A program made the translations under genes and the position numbers. Source: Brevibacillus centrosporus (GTDB lineage Bacteria > Bacillota > Bacilli > Brevibacillales > Brevibacillaceae). From it: DNA of 39,686 bases. The number at the start of each line of letters is the position of its first letter. The first letter of the stretch is position 1. The notes below the pieces were generated by a model. It ran no database searches. It had not been told where the DNA came from and was given only the letters and a program-made list of their open reading frames with translations. The stretch spans positions 1 through 39,686 of the forward strand of contig NZ_RHHP01000012.1 of the NCBI RefSeq assembly GCF_003710815.1, read 5' to 3'. Of this stretch, positions 1-8,881 are shown in pieces.

Positions 1-169
1 ACTTTTTGGGGTCACTTCAGATCCTCGACGGCTTTTTGAGTTGTAAATGACTGTCCTTGCGCTCATTCGTTCGCGACTGCAAAGCTCGGGATATAACTTT
101 ATTCTCATTCGCTCTCCTTCTGGTTCACGATTCTGTAGTAACATAAGAGTGAACAGGAGGAGATTGCAG

Positions 170-655
170 ATGACCATGCCGGAAGAAATCTTGGACAAGC
201 TCAAGCTATTTATCTACCAGCAGGACGAGATCGCCAAGAAAAAGCAGCAGTACATCCAAAAGGAGATTATCGAGCTCGCGTTGATCAGCGAACCAATCTC
301 TCTCGCTGAAATTCACGTTCTCGATTACATAGGCAGTGACCCCAACCTGAATGTGATCGGCATTTCCAAGCAGATGAACATGACCCGGGGCGCCATTTCC
401 AAAATTACCGCCCGCTTGGAGCGAAAAGGCTTGGTCGTGAAAACCCAGCTGCCCTCCAACCAAAAAGAGGTTTTCTTTCAGCTGACGCCGACTGGCCAGA
501 AGCTTTGGGACCTGCACCGCCGTGATAACCAGAACAAACGCAATCACTTCTTGAATCTGTTCCAAGGCTACAGTGAAGCAGAGCTTTCTGGCATTATTCA
601 CTTTCTAGATGATATCCTGCGCGAAGGCAGCCGCATCCTGGAAGCAGATACCTAA
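170..655 (+). CDS. MarR-family transcriptional regulator
   Basis: A 161-residue winged-helix regulator. The start is the ATG at 170 because AGGAGG lies at 155-160, nine bases upstream; the frame is open further upstream but without a better site, and an in-frame ATG at 176 is the alternative. The N-terminal helix is followed by a winged-HTH core containing SKQMNMTRGAISKITARLERKGLV, the usual MarR recognition helix and wing, written here only to mark the family (about residues 64-86). MarR proteins act as cytoplasmic dimers that usually repress neighbouring genes and release DNA on binding a small ligand. The gene converges on the GNAT gene, with stop codons two bases apart. Its target and ligand cannot be read from the sequence. 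Confidence 0.85.
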   Translation: MTMPEEILDKLKLFIYQQDEIAKKKQQYIQKEIIELALISEPISLAEIHVLDYIGSDPNLNVIGISKQMNMTRGAISKITARLERKGLVVKTQLPSNQKEVFFQLTPTGQKLWDLHRRDNQNKRNHFLNLFQGYSEAELSGIIHFLDDILREGSRILEADT

Positions 656-656
656 G

Positions 657-1187
657 CTAGATCCTGTCTGCCTGGTCCAGCCGCAATCGATAGCTTTTTA
701 CAGTCGCTTCCCCGTTAAAAAAGTCTTTCTCTACGGCTCGTTCAAAACCGAGCCTTTCATAGAGCTTCACGGCCGCTTCCATCATGTCGGTCGTGTGCAA
801 ATGCAGCGTGGAGGCACCGATGGCCAAGCATCGCCGGATACTTTCGCGGATGAGCTGAACGGCAATTCCCTGCCCTCTCGCTTGCGGCGATACGGCAAGA
901 AACCGGATAATCGGGGAATGAATCGCAAGCTCGGGCTTGTCATAGGCTGCCTCTGAAGACGCGAACAGCTGCACGCTGCCTACGATCTCGTTCTCCTTGC
1001 GCGCCACGAGAAAAGCAAACGTGCGCTCTCCTGCTGCAGACTTCCTCATCTCTTCCTTGTAAAGCTCCCATCTTTTCGCCGACAGCTTCTGTTCATACTG
1101 CTGATAGGCCTCGATCAGATGTTTCTCGAGCGATTCACGGTCCCTCCCTTCTGCGTCCTGTATCGTGATGGAGTGAATTCCTCTCAT
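657..1187 (-). CDS. GNAT N-acetyltransferase, last gene of the sulfur operon
   Basis: A 176-residue GNAT-fold acetyltransferase. The acetyl-CoA pyrophosphate loop (motif A) is seen as ARGQGIA near residues 103-109, and a C-terminal YERLGFE motif near 143-149 is typical of the fold. GGAGG sits just upstream of the ATG. It lies 27 bases after metQ at the 3' end of a ten-gene minus-strand operon. B. subtilis ytm and yxe operons also pair a GNAT with a flavin monooxygenase and an M20 deacylase, and there the GNAT acetylates the amino group of an S-modified cysteine. By context the same role is likely here, but the substrate is inferred. Confidence 0.82.
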   Translation of the reverse strand: MRGIHSITIQDAEGRDRESLEKHLIEAYQQYEQKLSAKRWELYKEEMRKSAAGERTFAFLVARKENEIVGSVQLFASSEAAYDKPELAIHSPIIRFLAVSPQARGQGIAVQLIRESIRRCLAIGASTLHLHTTDMMEAAVKLYERLGFERAVEKDFFNGEATVKSYRLRLDQADRI

Positions 1188-1214
1188 GTCGATCGCCCTC
1201 CTGGTTTCCCTACG

Positions 1215-2090
1215 TTAAAAGGCAGGCACTACTGCAACACCGTATTTGTCTTCGATGAATTTTTTCACCTCAGGGGTCGTCAGGGCAGCATCCAGCTTCT
1301 TGATTTCCTCACGATTCTCGTCTCCTTTGCGTACGACGATCACGTTTGCGTAAGGAGAGTTAGCCCCTTCCCGAAACAGAGCGCTGTTTGGATCGATTTT
1401 CGCTTCGAGTACGACGTTCGTATTGATCACCGCTCCGTCCAGATCGGGGAGTGCACGCGGCAAGGTAGCTGCCTCTGCCTCGATAAATTCCAGCTTCTTC
1501 GGATTTTCCGCGATGTCTTTTGGGGTAGCCTCATATGTTGTCAGCCCATCCTTGAGCTTGATCAGCCCTTGCTCCTGCAAGAGGGTCAGCGCTCGAAACT
1601 CGTTGGAAGGGTTGTTCGGTATGCCGATCTTCGCGCCTTCCTTGATTTCGCCGGCAGATTTCAGCTTATCGGAGTAAAATCCGATTGGCTCTACATGTAC
1701 CTTGGTCGTAACGGCAAAATTAAACCCTTTTTCCCCGCGAACCGAGTCCAGATAGGGGACGTGCTGGAAGAAGTTGGCGTCGATCTGGTTATCCTTTAAC
1801 GCCGGGTTCAGCTGCCCTTCATCATCGAGAATCACGACCTCCAGATTGACTCCTTCTTCCTTCAGCTTCGGCTTGATAAACTCCAAAATCTCCGCATGCG
1901 GCACAGGGGCCGCTCCTACCTTCAGCGTAACCTCTTTTGGAGCCTCCACTGTTTGCCCTGCGCTGGGGCTTGCCTGAGCGGCTCCCCCACCAGATGCCTG
2001 ATTGCTTGCGTCAGAACCGCAGCCAGCCAGCATCACACTAACCCCCACTAGCAAACTGAAGACGACGATCAAACCTTTCTTCATGCCCAT
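1215..2090 (-). CDS. metQ: MetQ/NlpA-type substrate-binding lipoprotein (copy 1)
   Basis: A 291-residue lipoprotein of the NlpA/MetQ family, which delivers methionine or other sulfur amino acids to a MetNI transporter. The signal peptide is hydrophobic and ends in a lipobox LAGC, with the lipidated Cys at residue 24. A low-complexity Gly/Ala/Ser linker follows (about 33-45), then the binding domain, including an FFQHVPYLD motif typical of MetQ. GGGAG precedes two close ATGs (M1 and M3), so the start could be at 2084. It lies 37 bases after metI and completes the first of two MetNIQ transporters in this operon. Substrate is probably an S-substituted cysteine or methionine derivative, judged from the operon. 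Confidence 0.88.
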   Translation of the reverse strand: MGMKKGLIVVFSLLVGVSVMLAGCGSDASNQASGGGAAQASPSAGQTVEAPKEVTLKVGAAPVPHAEILEFIKPKLKEEGVNLEVVILDDEGQLNPALKDNQIDANFFQHVPYLDSVRGEKGFNFAVTTKVHVEPIGFYSDKLKSAGEIKEGAKIGIPNNPSNEFRALTLLQEQGLIKLKDGLTTYEATPKDIAENPKKLEFIEAEAATLPRALPDLDGAVINTNVVLEAKIDPNSALFREGANSPYANVIVVRKGDENREEIKKLDAALTTPEVKKFIEDKYGVAVVPAF

Positions 2091-2127
2091 GCCACTCCCT
2101 TATCAGATCTATGTTTTCTCTTTGGAC

Positions 2128-2796
2128 TTACTCGAATTTGTAACGCTTTTTGTTGATCGATTTCGCGATAGAGTCACCTGACCATTGAATGATCTGAACC
2201 AGTAGAATAATGACGATGACGGTGGCGATCAGGACGTCCTCGCGAAAGCGTTGGTAGCCAAAGCGGATAGCCAGACTGCCCAGCCCGCCAGCGCCAATCG
2301 CTCCCGCTACCGCCGTAAATTCAGTGATGCCGATGATCCCGATGGTAATCCCGCGAACGAGCGCAGGAAGAGCTTCCGGGATGAGTACCCGAAAAATGAT
2401 CGTAAAAGGAGTCGCTCCCACGGATTTCGCCGCTTCAATCTTCCCGGCACTTACTTCTTTGAGTGAGTTTTCAATGATCCGTCCCAGAAAGGGGGCTGCT
2501 CCGATGGAAAGAGAGACGATCGCTGCTGTCGGTCCCAGTGACGTGCCCACAATCAGCCGGGAGAGAGGCAGCAGCAGGACGATCAGGATGATCAGCGGCA
2601 GCGACCTTACCCCGTTGATCACGGTGCCAATGGCCTTGTTCAGCTTGGGCGCCTCCAAAATGCCTCCCTTTTCCGTAACGACGAGCGTGACACCGAGCAC
2701 AATCCCGATGGCGAGGGCAAACAGAGACGACCAGAAGACCATGTAGAGGGTTTCGAGCAGTCCTTCCCAGAGCAGCTCTAGCAAATCGTCTTTCAT
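2128..2796 (-). CDS. metI: MetI-type ABC transporter permease (copy 1)
   Basis: A 222-residue inner-membrane permease of the MetI (methionine uptake) family with about five hydrophobic segments. The cytoplasmic coupling loop near residues 117-137 (EVSAGKIEAAKSVGA start) matches the EAA motif that contacts the ATPase. Its ATG overlaps the metN stop in an ATGA arrangement, which implies translational coupling. Length is usual for MetI. It forms a transporter with the adjacent metN and metQ copies. Confidence 0.9.
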   Translation of the reverse strand: MKDDLLELLWEGLLETLYMVFWSSLFALAIGIVLGVTLVVTEKGGILEAPKLNKAIGTVINGVRSLPLIILIVLLLPLSRLIVGTSLGPTAAIVSLSIGAAPFLGRIIENSLKEVSAGKIEAAKSVGATPFTIIFRVLIPEALPALVRGITIGIIGITEFTAVAGAIGAGGLGSLAIRFGYQRFREDVLIATVIVIILLVQIIQWSGDSIAKSINKKRYKFE

Positions 2797-3578
2797 ATGC
2801 CTGCCCCCACTCCCTCCATCACATTGCGTTTGTCGCGGTAATGATCGATGATACTGACGAAGCGTTTGGCCGTATCGCTTTCCGGGCGCAGGAAAAATTT
2901 TTCTACCGAACCGGTTTCGACGATTCTGCCTTTTTCAAGAACGGCCATGTTGTTGCAAATATGCTGCAGCACGTCCAGCTCATGGGTGATCAGCACGATC
3001 GTCAGGTTCAGCTGGCGATTGATTTCTTTCAGCAGCTCCAAAATGGAGTACGTCGTCTGCGGGTCGAGCGCAGATGTCGCCTCGTCACTGAGCAGCAAAT
3101 CTGGCTCGTTGACCAACGCACGGGCGATTCCGACGCGCTGCTTCTGCCCGCCGCTCAGCTGAAACGGGTAGACGTTTTCCTTGTCCCCGAGTTGAACCAA
3201 ATCGAGTATCTCGCGGACCCGCTGCTGGATATAGCGTTTGGGATGGCCCGCTACCTCCAGCGGAAACGCGACGTTCTGGTAAACGGTCTTCGCATCGAGC
3301 AGGTTAAACTGCTGAAAAATCATCCCGATCTTTTGCCGCGCCTGCCGCAGCTCTTTTTCGTTCAGATTCGTCACGAGCCTGCCGCCGATCTCGATGGTGC
3401 CGAAGTCCGGTTCCTCCAGCCGGTTGAGGCAGCGGATCAGGGTCGATTTCCCCGCGCCACTGAAGCCGATGATGCCAAAGATGTCCCCTTTTTCGATGGT
3501 GAGATCAATATTTTGCAAAACGGTGATCGAGCCTTTTGCCGTCTTGTAGGTTTTCGTGAGGTTGTGAATGCCGATCAT
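2793..3578 (-). CDS. metN: MetN-type ABC transporter ATPase without a C-terminal NIL domain (copy 1)
   Basis: A 261-residue ATPase with Walker A (GFSGAGKST, about 38-46), signature LSGGQKQR (about 142-149) and Walker B ending LLLSDEA. Classical MetN is about 340 residues because a C-terminal NIL/ACT-like domain binds methionine and inhibits transport. This copy stops soon after the nucleotide-binding domain, so that regulatory domain is missing. The second MetN in the same operon has it. A GGGGAGGT ribosome binding site lies before the ATG, five bases after the M20 gene. Inference: a paralogous transporter not inhibited by the methionine pool. Confidence 0.9.
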   Translation of the reverse strand: MIGIHNLTKTYKTAKGSITVLQNIDLTIEKGDIFGIIGFSGAGKSTLIRCLNRLEEPDFGTIEIGGRLVTNLNEKELRQARQKIGMIFQQFNLLDAKTVYQNVAFPLEVAGHPKRYIQQRVREILDLVQLGDKENVYPFQLSGGQKQRVGIARALVNEPDLLLSDEATSALDPQTTYSILELLKEINRQLNLTIVLITHELDVLQHICNNMAVLEKGRIVETGSVEKFFLRPESDTAKRFVSIIDHYRDKRNVMEGVGAGI

Positions 3579-3583
3579 ATGGC

Positions 3584-4741
3584 TTACCTCCCCTCCAGCG
3601 CGGCCAGCGCGGCTTCCGCCAGATAGTGCACGCTCTGTTGCAGGGCTCGATCATCCAGCGTGAATCCGGGGTGATGCCATTCATGTGTACCAGATGTCCC
3701 GATAAACACAAACGATCCGGGTATCGCGGACTGATAGTAGGCAAAATCCTCTCCCGCAGGAGACTGCACGGGGACGACGACCGCAAGCCCTGCCTTTTTA
3801 GCCGCCTCAACGGACAGCCTCGACAGTCTCTCATCGTTGCGAACAGCAGGTGGCCCCTCAAACCAGCTCAGACTGATTTTGGTTCCATAGGCAGCCGTCA
3901 CGCCTTCGATAATCCGTCGGAAGTGCTCGGGAATTTTCGCCCGCACCTGCTCCTGGAAGGTTCGCACGGTCCCACCCAGAACCACTTTGTCCGGGATCAC
4001 ATTCCAGGTCGATCCCCCGTGGATGCTGGTAACGCTGACCACCGCATTGTGCAACGGGCTGATATTGCGGCTGACGATGGTCTGCAGGGAGGACACGATC
4101 TGGGCAGCAGCCACGATCGGATCGACGCCCGCCTCGGGGATTGCCGCGTGTGTTCCTATCCCTTCGATCTCGATATCAAAGCCGTCTACTGCTGCCATCA
4201 GAGGACCCGGCAGTATTCCCACGGTTCCGGTTTTCAAATCCGGTTTGTTATGCAATCCGAAGATCGCTTGCACACCTTCCAGTGCACCGCTCTCGATGAT
4301 CCGTTTTGCCCCCGTCCCTTTTTCCTCAGCAGGCTGGAAGATAAAGCGCACCGTTCCTTTTAGCTGCTTCTCCTGTGTTTTCAGCAGATAGGCAGCGCCG
4401 AGAACAGCCGCCGTATGAAAGTCATGACCGCATGCGTGCATCTTTCCCGAGATTCGGGAAGCGTATGGCAATCCCGTCTCCTCCTGAATCGGCAGGGCAT
4501 CGATGTCAGCCCGCAAAGCAACGACCGGTCCATCCGCACTGCCGCTCACTTCCGCTATCACCCCGGTTTGCAGAGGGGCTTCTAGGATACGGATCCCCGC
4601 TTCCGCAAGCCACCCACGGATGGAGCGTGTCGTCTCCACCTCTTCATAGGCGACCTCCGGGTATTGGTGCAGGTGACGGCGTATTTGTATCAGCTGGGGG
4701 GTGAGCTGTGCAGCGAGCCCCGCAAAATCTGGAATTCCCAT
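3584..4741 (-). CDS. M20-family N-acyl amino acid deacylase
   Basis: A 385-residue amidohydrolase of peptidase family M20D (HipO/YxeP/SndA type), normally a two-metal hydrolase removing an acyl group from an amino acid nitrogen. Metal-site residues are visible in LRADIDALP (about 77-85), HACGHDFHT (102-110) and PAEE (near 140). The ATG has AAGGAGG upstream. It lies between the monooxygenase gene and metN, as M20 genes do in B. subtilis sulfur operons, where they release free cysteine from N-acetylated intermediates. The role in S-modified cysteine salvage is by analogy. It has no signal peptide and is expected to be cytoplasmic. Confidence 0.88.
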   Translation of the reverse strand: MGIPDFAGLAAQLTPQLIQIRRHLHQYPEVAYEEVETTRSIRGWLAEAGIRILEAPLQTGVIAEVSGSADGPVVALRADIDALPIQEETGLPYASRISGKMHACGHDFHTAAVLGAAYLLKTQEKQLKGTVRFIFQPAEEKGTGAKRIIESGALEGVQAIFGLHNKPDLKTGTVGILPGPLMAAVDGFDIEIEGIGTHAAIPEAGVDPIVAAAQIVSSLQTIVSRNISPLHNAVVSVTSIHGGSTWNVIPDKVVLGGTVRTFQEQVRAKIPEHFRRIIEGVTAAYGTKISLSWFEGPPAVRNDERLSRLSVEAAKKAGLAVVVPVQSPAGEDFAYYQSAIPGSFVFIGTSGTHEWHHPGFTLDDRALQQSVHYLAEAALAALEGR

Positions 4742-4775
4742 CCACCGTCCTCCTTTTCAGCTACGCCATTTGTCA

Positions 4776-6122
4776 TTACGATTCAACGAGTGAATTTCGT
4801 GCGACGAATCGGTTGACCGGCTTGTGAAGTCCGAGATGATCGCGCAGCGTATCTCCTTCGTAATCCAGACGGTACAAGCCCCGCTCCTGCAAGATCGGAA
4901 CGACTTTGTCTACAAAATCCTCCAGACCTTTCGGCAGGATCGGTGCGACGAACATGAAGCCATCTGCCGCCTTTTGGGTAAACCATTTCTCCAGGACGTC
5001 CGCGATTTGCTCTGGTGTGCCGATCAGCTCTTGATTGACTCCGCCCTCCAGCAGCGCGTACAGCTCGCGCAAGGTCGGGTTCACTTTTTGGATCAGCTCC
5101 GTCATCCGTTCAAAATGGCTCTGAATGCCGTTGTCTTGCGGGAACTCCACTTCCGCTGCCAGAGTGTCCAGCGTGTATTTGCTGAAATCCACCTTGCCCA
5201 GATAGCCTGACAAAAAGCGCAGACCTTGCTCAGGCAGCAGCAGATCGCTCAGCTGCCGATGGATCGCTTCGGCTTCTTCCTTCGTATCTGCCACGATCGG
5301 GGAAATGCCCTGCAAAATATGGAGCTGGTCAGGAGTTCGACCATAATCCGCCAGCTTTCCTTTCAGGCTCTTGTAAAATTCCTGCGCCTTTTGAAAGTCC
5401 TTTACGTGCGAGAAGACGACTTCCGCGGTTCTCGCCGCGAGACGCTGTCCGGGCTCGGATGCTCCCGCCTGGACGATCACGGGCTGCCCTTGCCGCGACC
5501 TGCCGATGTTGAGCGGGCCTTGGACGGAGTAATACGTCCCTTGGTAATTCAACCGATGCATTTTCTGCGGATCGAAGTACACCCCCGATTCCTTGTCTTG
5601 CACAAAAGCGTCGTCTTCCCAGGAATCCCATAGCCCCTGCACCACATCGATGAATTCTTCCGCTTGTTTATAGCGCTCGTCGTGCTCTACGTGACTCGCA
5701 CGGCTGAAATTGCGTCCGGTTTCCCCTGTCGCATCTCCTGTCGTGACCATGTTCCAGCCTGCGCGGCCATCGCTGATGTGATCTACGGACGCGAACAGAC
5801 GCGCCAGATTGTACGGCTCGTGATAGGTCGTCGAAGCTGTCGCGACCAGACCGATCTTGGAGGTAGCTCCCGCCAGAGCTGCCAAAAGTGTCGTCGGTTC
5901 AAAGCGATTCAAAATATTTGGATGGGAATTTTCATTGACCGCCAGACTGTCCGCGATAAAAGCAATGTCAAACTTCCCCCGCTCGGCGATCTGCGCCATC
6001 TTTTGGTAAAACGCAAGGTCAATGCTGGCATTGCGCTGCGCTTCCGGCAGTCGCCATGACGCCACATGAATCCCGGTTCCCACCAGATAGGCTGAAAAAT
6101 GGATTTGCCGTTTTTGGGTCAT
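4776..6122 (-). CDS. NtaA/SnaA-type flavin-dependent monooxygenase (YtnJ-like)
   Basis: A 448-residue luciferase-like monooxygenase of the NtaA/SnaA/DszA/YxeK/YtnJ group, which uses FMNH2 and oxygen and depends on a separate flavin reductase. Family motifs include HVASWRLPE near the N terminus, DHISDGRAGWNMVT around 130, and RSRQGQPVIVQAGASEPGQ near 225-243. The start is the ATG at 6122 because GGAGGAGAAAAG precedes it; the frame is open upstream to 6167. In B. subtilis YtnJ (CmoJ) acts on an N-acetylated S-alkyl cysteine sulfoxide. Here the neighbouring deacylase, GNAT and glutaredoxin support the same type of C-S cleavage. The exact substrate is unknown. Confidence 0.88.
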   Translation of the reverse strand: MTQKRQIHFSAYLVGTGIHVASWRLPEAQRNASIDLAFYQKMAQIAERGKFDIAFIADSLAVNENSHPNILNRFEPTTLLAALAGATSKIGLVATASTTYHEPYNLARLFASVDHISDGRAGWNMVTTGDATGETGRNFSRASHVEHDERYKQAEEFIDVVQGLWDSWEDDAFVQDKESGVYFDPQKMHRLNYQGTYYSVQGPLNIGRSRQGQPVIVQAGASEPGQRLAARTAEVVFSHVKDFQKAQEFYKSLKGKLADYGRTPDQLHILQGISPIVADTKEEAEAIHRQLSDLLLPEQGLRFLSGYLGKVDFSKYTLDTLAAEVEFPQDNGIQSHFERMTELIQKVNPTLRELYALLEGGVNQELIGTPEQIADVLEKWFTQKAADGFMFVAPILPKGLEDFVDKVVPILQERGLYRLDYEGDTLRDHLGLHKPVNRFVARNSLVES

Positions 6123-6167
6123 CTTTTCTCCTCCTGTTTCCTGCCCTGAGCTTTCCTGATCCGTCAC

Positions 6168-7019
6168 TTATTTGCTGGCATACGCGCTCTTGAAGTTTTT
6201 CAGTTCGTCTACCGTGACTTGTGTCGGAATGTAGTTTCCTTTGTACGTCTCGGTGATAAAGTCAGAGACTGCTTTGGACTGATAGATTTCCACCAGCTTT
6301 TTGAGGTCTTCGCGGTTTTCGTTTTGCTTGGTTGTCGCGATGATATTGATGTATGGCTTCGCCGTATTGCTCTCATGGAAAATAGAGTCCTTCAGCAAAA
6401 ATCCTGCTTCCACTGCTACCCCGTTATTGATGATGGAAGCAGCAACGTCCTTCATGACACGCGGCGTAGTCGCTCCATCGACAGGGACGATCTCGAGATG
6501 TTTCGGGTTTTCCTTGATTTTGTCCGCGCCGCCAAATCCGTCGAAATTGTCTACGACTGTAATCAAGCCCGCTTCCTGCAAGAGAACGAGTGAGCGCCCC
6601 CAGTTGGAATCGTCGTTTGGTACTGCGATCTTGGCGTTGTCCGGGATTTCTTCGATTTTCTTGAACTTATCCGAATAGATCCCCAGCGGCGCGATGATCG
6701 TGGAACCGACAGGAACGATCTCGGAATTGTTTTTCTGGTTGAACTGATCGAGGAAAGCGACGTGCTGGAATGCGTTTGCGTCGATATCGCCTTCGAGCAG
6801 GACGGTGTTCGGGTTCACGTTTGCGTTCAGCTGAACCAGCTCGATGGAAAGCCCCTCTTTTTGCGCCTGTTCTTTCACGAAATCCCACGTACGGCTTTCC
6901 GACCCGCGAATCCCGATTTTCAGTGTTTTCGAAGTGGATGCTTCATCTGCTTTTCCGCAACCGACTGCTCCTACTGCTGCTAGAATGACGAGTAAAAACA
7001 AAATGGCTATTTTCTTCAT
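6168..7019 (-). CDS. metQ: MetQ/NlpA-type substrate-binding lipoprotein (copy 2)
   Basis: A 283-residue NlpA-family binding lipoprotein. The signal peptide ends in AVGC with the lipidated Cys at residue 21. The AFQHVAFLDQF motif parallels FFQHVPYLD of the other copy, but the two proteins differ clearly over their whole length, so they probably bind different ligands rather than being a recent duplication. It sits between the monooxygenase gene and metI copy 2, 32 bases from metI. Confidence 0.88.
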   Translation of the reverse strand: MKKIAILFLLVILAAVGAVGCGKADEASTSKTLKIGIRGSESRTWDFVKEQAQKEGLSIELVQLNANVNPNTVLLEGDIDANAFQHVAFLDQFNQKNNSEIVPVGSTIIAPLGIYSDKFKKIEEIPDNAKIAVPNDDSNWGRSLVLLQEAGLITVVDNFDGFGGADKIKENPKHLEIVPVDGATTPRVMKDVAASIINNGVAVEAGFLLKDSIFHESNTAKPYINIIATTKQNENREDLKKLVEIYQSKAVSDFITETYKGNYIPTQVTVDELKNFKSAYASK

Positions 7020-7051
7020 GGATGTCTCTCCTGTCCGTTACGATGACGGTT

Positions 7052-7702
7052 CTATTTTCTGCGAATTTTACGTGCCAGCCGGTTGCCGAGCGACTGAATG
7101 CCCTGTACCAGAACGACCAGAATGATGACGGTCGCGACAATGGTAATCGTGCTAAAGCGTTGATACCCGTAGGTGATGGCCAAATCGCCGATCCCCCCGC
7201 CTCCAACGGCCCCCGCCATTGCCGTAGCACCGATCAGTCCAATCGTAGCTGTCGTGATGGACAGAACGAGTGAACCGAGCGTCTCCGGAATGAGGAAGCG
7301 GAAAATGATCTGCAAGGGTGTCGCTCCCATCGCTTCTGCGGCTTCGATGATCCCTGCGTTTACTTCCAAAAGCGAGTTCTCGATCAGGCGGGCGATGTAC
7401 GGTCCCGTGTAAATGACCAGCGGTACGATCGCCGCAGTCGTTCCGATGGAGGTTCCGACGAGTAATCGCGTAAACGGGATGATCGCCACCAGCAAAATGA
7501 TGAACGGGACGGAGCGCAGTACGTTGATGATCGGGTTCAAAATCGAGAATATTGCTTGGTTCTCCAAAATGTGGCCTTTGCGCGTGACGACCAAAAGAAT
7601 CCCCAATGGTAATCCGATTAGTGTGGCAAAGACCAGGGAGACCCCTACCATGTACAGTGTCTGATAGACGGCTTGCCATATTTGCTCTGAGCTGACTTCC
7701 AT
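7052..7702 (-). CDS. metI: MetI-type ABC transporter permease (copy 2)
   Basis: A 216-residue MetI-family permease with about five membrane segments and a coupling loop containing VNAGIIEAAEAMGATPLQ near residues 118-135. Its ribosome binding site (GGAGA) lies within the end of the upstream metN, whose stop is two bases away, so translation is probably coupled. It forms the second transporter with the flanking metN and metQ. Confidence 0.9.
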   Translation of the reverse strand: MEVSSEQIWQAVYQTLYMVGVSLVFATLIGLPLGILLVVTRKGHILENQAIFSILNPIINVLRSVPFIILLVAIIPFTRLLVGTSIGTTAAIVPLVIYTGPYIARLIENSLLEVNAGIIEAAEAMGATPLQIIFRFLIPETLGSLVLSITTATIGLIGATAMAGAVGGGGIGDLAITYGYQRFSTITIVATVIILVVLVQGIQSLGNRLARKIRRK

Positions 7703-7704
7703 CG

Positions 7705-8805
7705 CTACGAAATCTCCTTCACGGTTACATTTTGCTGCTGGATGTATTGGTAGGCACGAGCAATGTCCGCCGAGCTGCCCCCTATTTCCACGATCATGTT
7801 GCCAAAGGGCACGCCTTGCAGCTCCGAGATGTTGCCGAACAGCATATGGACCTGGGTCTGGAACTGCTTTGCGACCTGGGACACGACCTGTTGGCCCGAG
7901 TTTTCCCCGACGAAATGGATTTGATAGATTTTCGATTGCCCCCGGCTGTTTGCCAATGCCTTGTAAACACTTGGCGGAATGTCGTCACGGATGACCGATT
8001 TCACGAAATTACGTGCGGTTTCCGTCTGTGGATGCGCGAACATATCCAGAACCTCGCCTTGCTCCACAACCGTTCCATGCTCCATGACCGCTACCCGGTT
8101 GCAAATCTCTTTGATCACATTCATTTCGTGCGTGATCATAAGAATCGTGATGTTGTATTCCTTGTTCACTCTTTTTAAAAGCTCCAGAATCGATTCCGTC
8201 GTTTGCGGGTCCAGTGCGGAAGTCGCTTCATCACTCAGCAGAATGGACGGGTTTGTCGCCAAGGCCCGCGCGATCCCTACACGCTGTTTTTGTCCCCCGG
8301 ATAATTCATCCGGAAAGCTTTTCGCCTTATCGGATAGTCCCACAAAGGACAGCAGCTCGGCTACTCGCTCCTGCACGACTTTTTTGGGAGTCTGACTCAG
8401 GAGCAGCGGCATTGCCACATTTTCAAAGACGGTTTTGGATTCCAAGAGGTTAAACTGCTGAAAGATCATCCCGATGTCCTTTTTCACGCGACGAAGCTGC
8501 GCAACAGACAGCGTCGTCAAATCTTTGCCGTCGACAATGACTGTTCCCGAAGTTGGCCGCTCCAATAGGTTCACCGTACGCAGCAGCGTGCTTTTTCCAG
8601 CGCCTGAAAAACCGATGACCCCAAAGATGTCACCCTTTTCTACCGTGAGTGTAACTCCCTTCAGCGCTTCGATAATCTTTCCGCCGCTTTCAAACTTCTT
8701 TTCAACCTGCAAAAATTCAATCTTTTTTTCTTTGGGCAGGGCGTACCTTTGCTCTTGTACTTCGTTTTGGCGAAGGGATGTATCTGTCTGCTCCAGCAAG
8801 CTCAA
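7705..8805 (-). CDS. metN: MetN-type ABC transporter ATPase with NIL domain (copy 2)
   Basis: An ATPase of about 366 residues if started at the TTG at 8805, which has AAAGGAG about 11 bases upstream. The frame stays open to a GTG at 8868 and contains an ATG at 8829, but neither has a convincing ribosome binding site. Walker A (GFSGAGKST), signature LSGGQKQR and Walker B LLSDEA are present. A C-terminal region of about 90 residues matches the length and position of the NIL domain that senses methionine in MetN proteins. The N terminus is about 25 residues longer than usual before the ABC fold begins at IEFLQVEKKFE. It is the second gene of the operon. Confidence 0.85.
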   Translation of the reverse strand: MSLLEQTDTSLRQNEVQEQRYALPKEKKIEFLQVEKKFESGGKIIEALKGVTLTVEKGDIFGVIGFSGAGKSTLLRTVNLLERPTSGTVIVDGKDLTTLSVAQLRRVKKDIGMIFQQFNLLESKTVFENVAMPLLLSQTPKKVVQERVAELLSFVGLSDKAKSFPDELSGGQKQRVGIARALATNPSILLSDEATSALDPQTTESILELLKRVNKEYNITILMITHEMNVIKEICNRVAVMEHGTVVEQGEVLDMFAHPQTETARNFVKSVIRDDIPPSVYKALANSRGQSKIYQIHFVGENSGQQVVSQVAKQFQTQVHMLFGNISELQGVPFGNMIVEIGGSSADIARAYQYIQQQNVTVKEIS

Positions 8806-8881
8806 TTGGTTTCCCACTCCTTTTTTCATGTGCGGGGATGAGCAGGAATTGCTCACCCTCCGCTTCACATCAACAGAGAAT

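Noticed and set aside
2841..3626. Long plus-strand frame of 261 codons opposite metN
   Set aside because: It is a shadow of the minus-strand metN gene, whose Walker motifs and ribosome binding site are clear.
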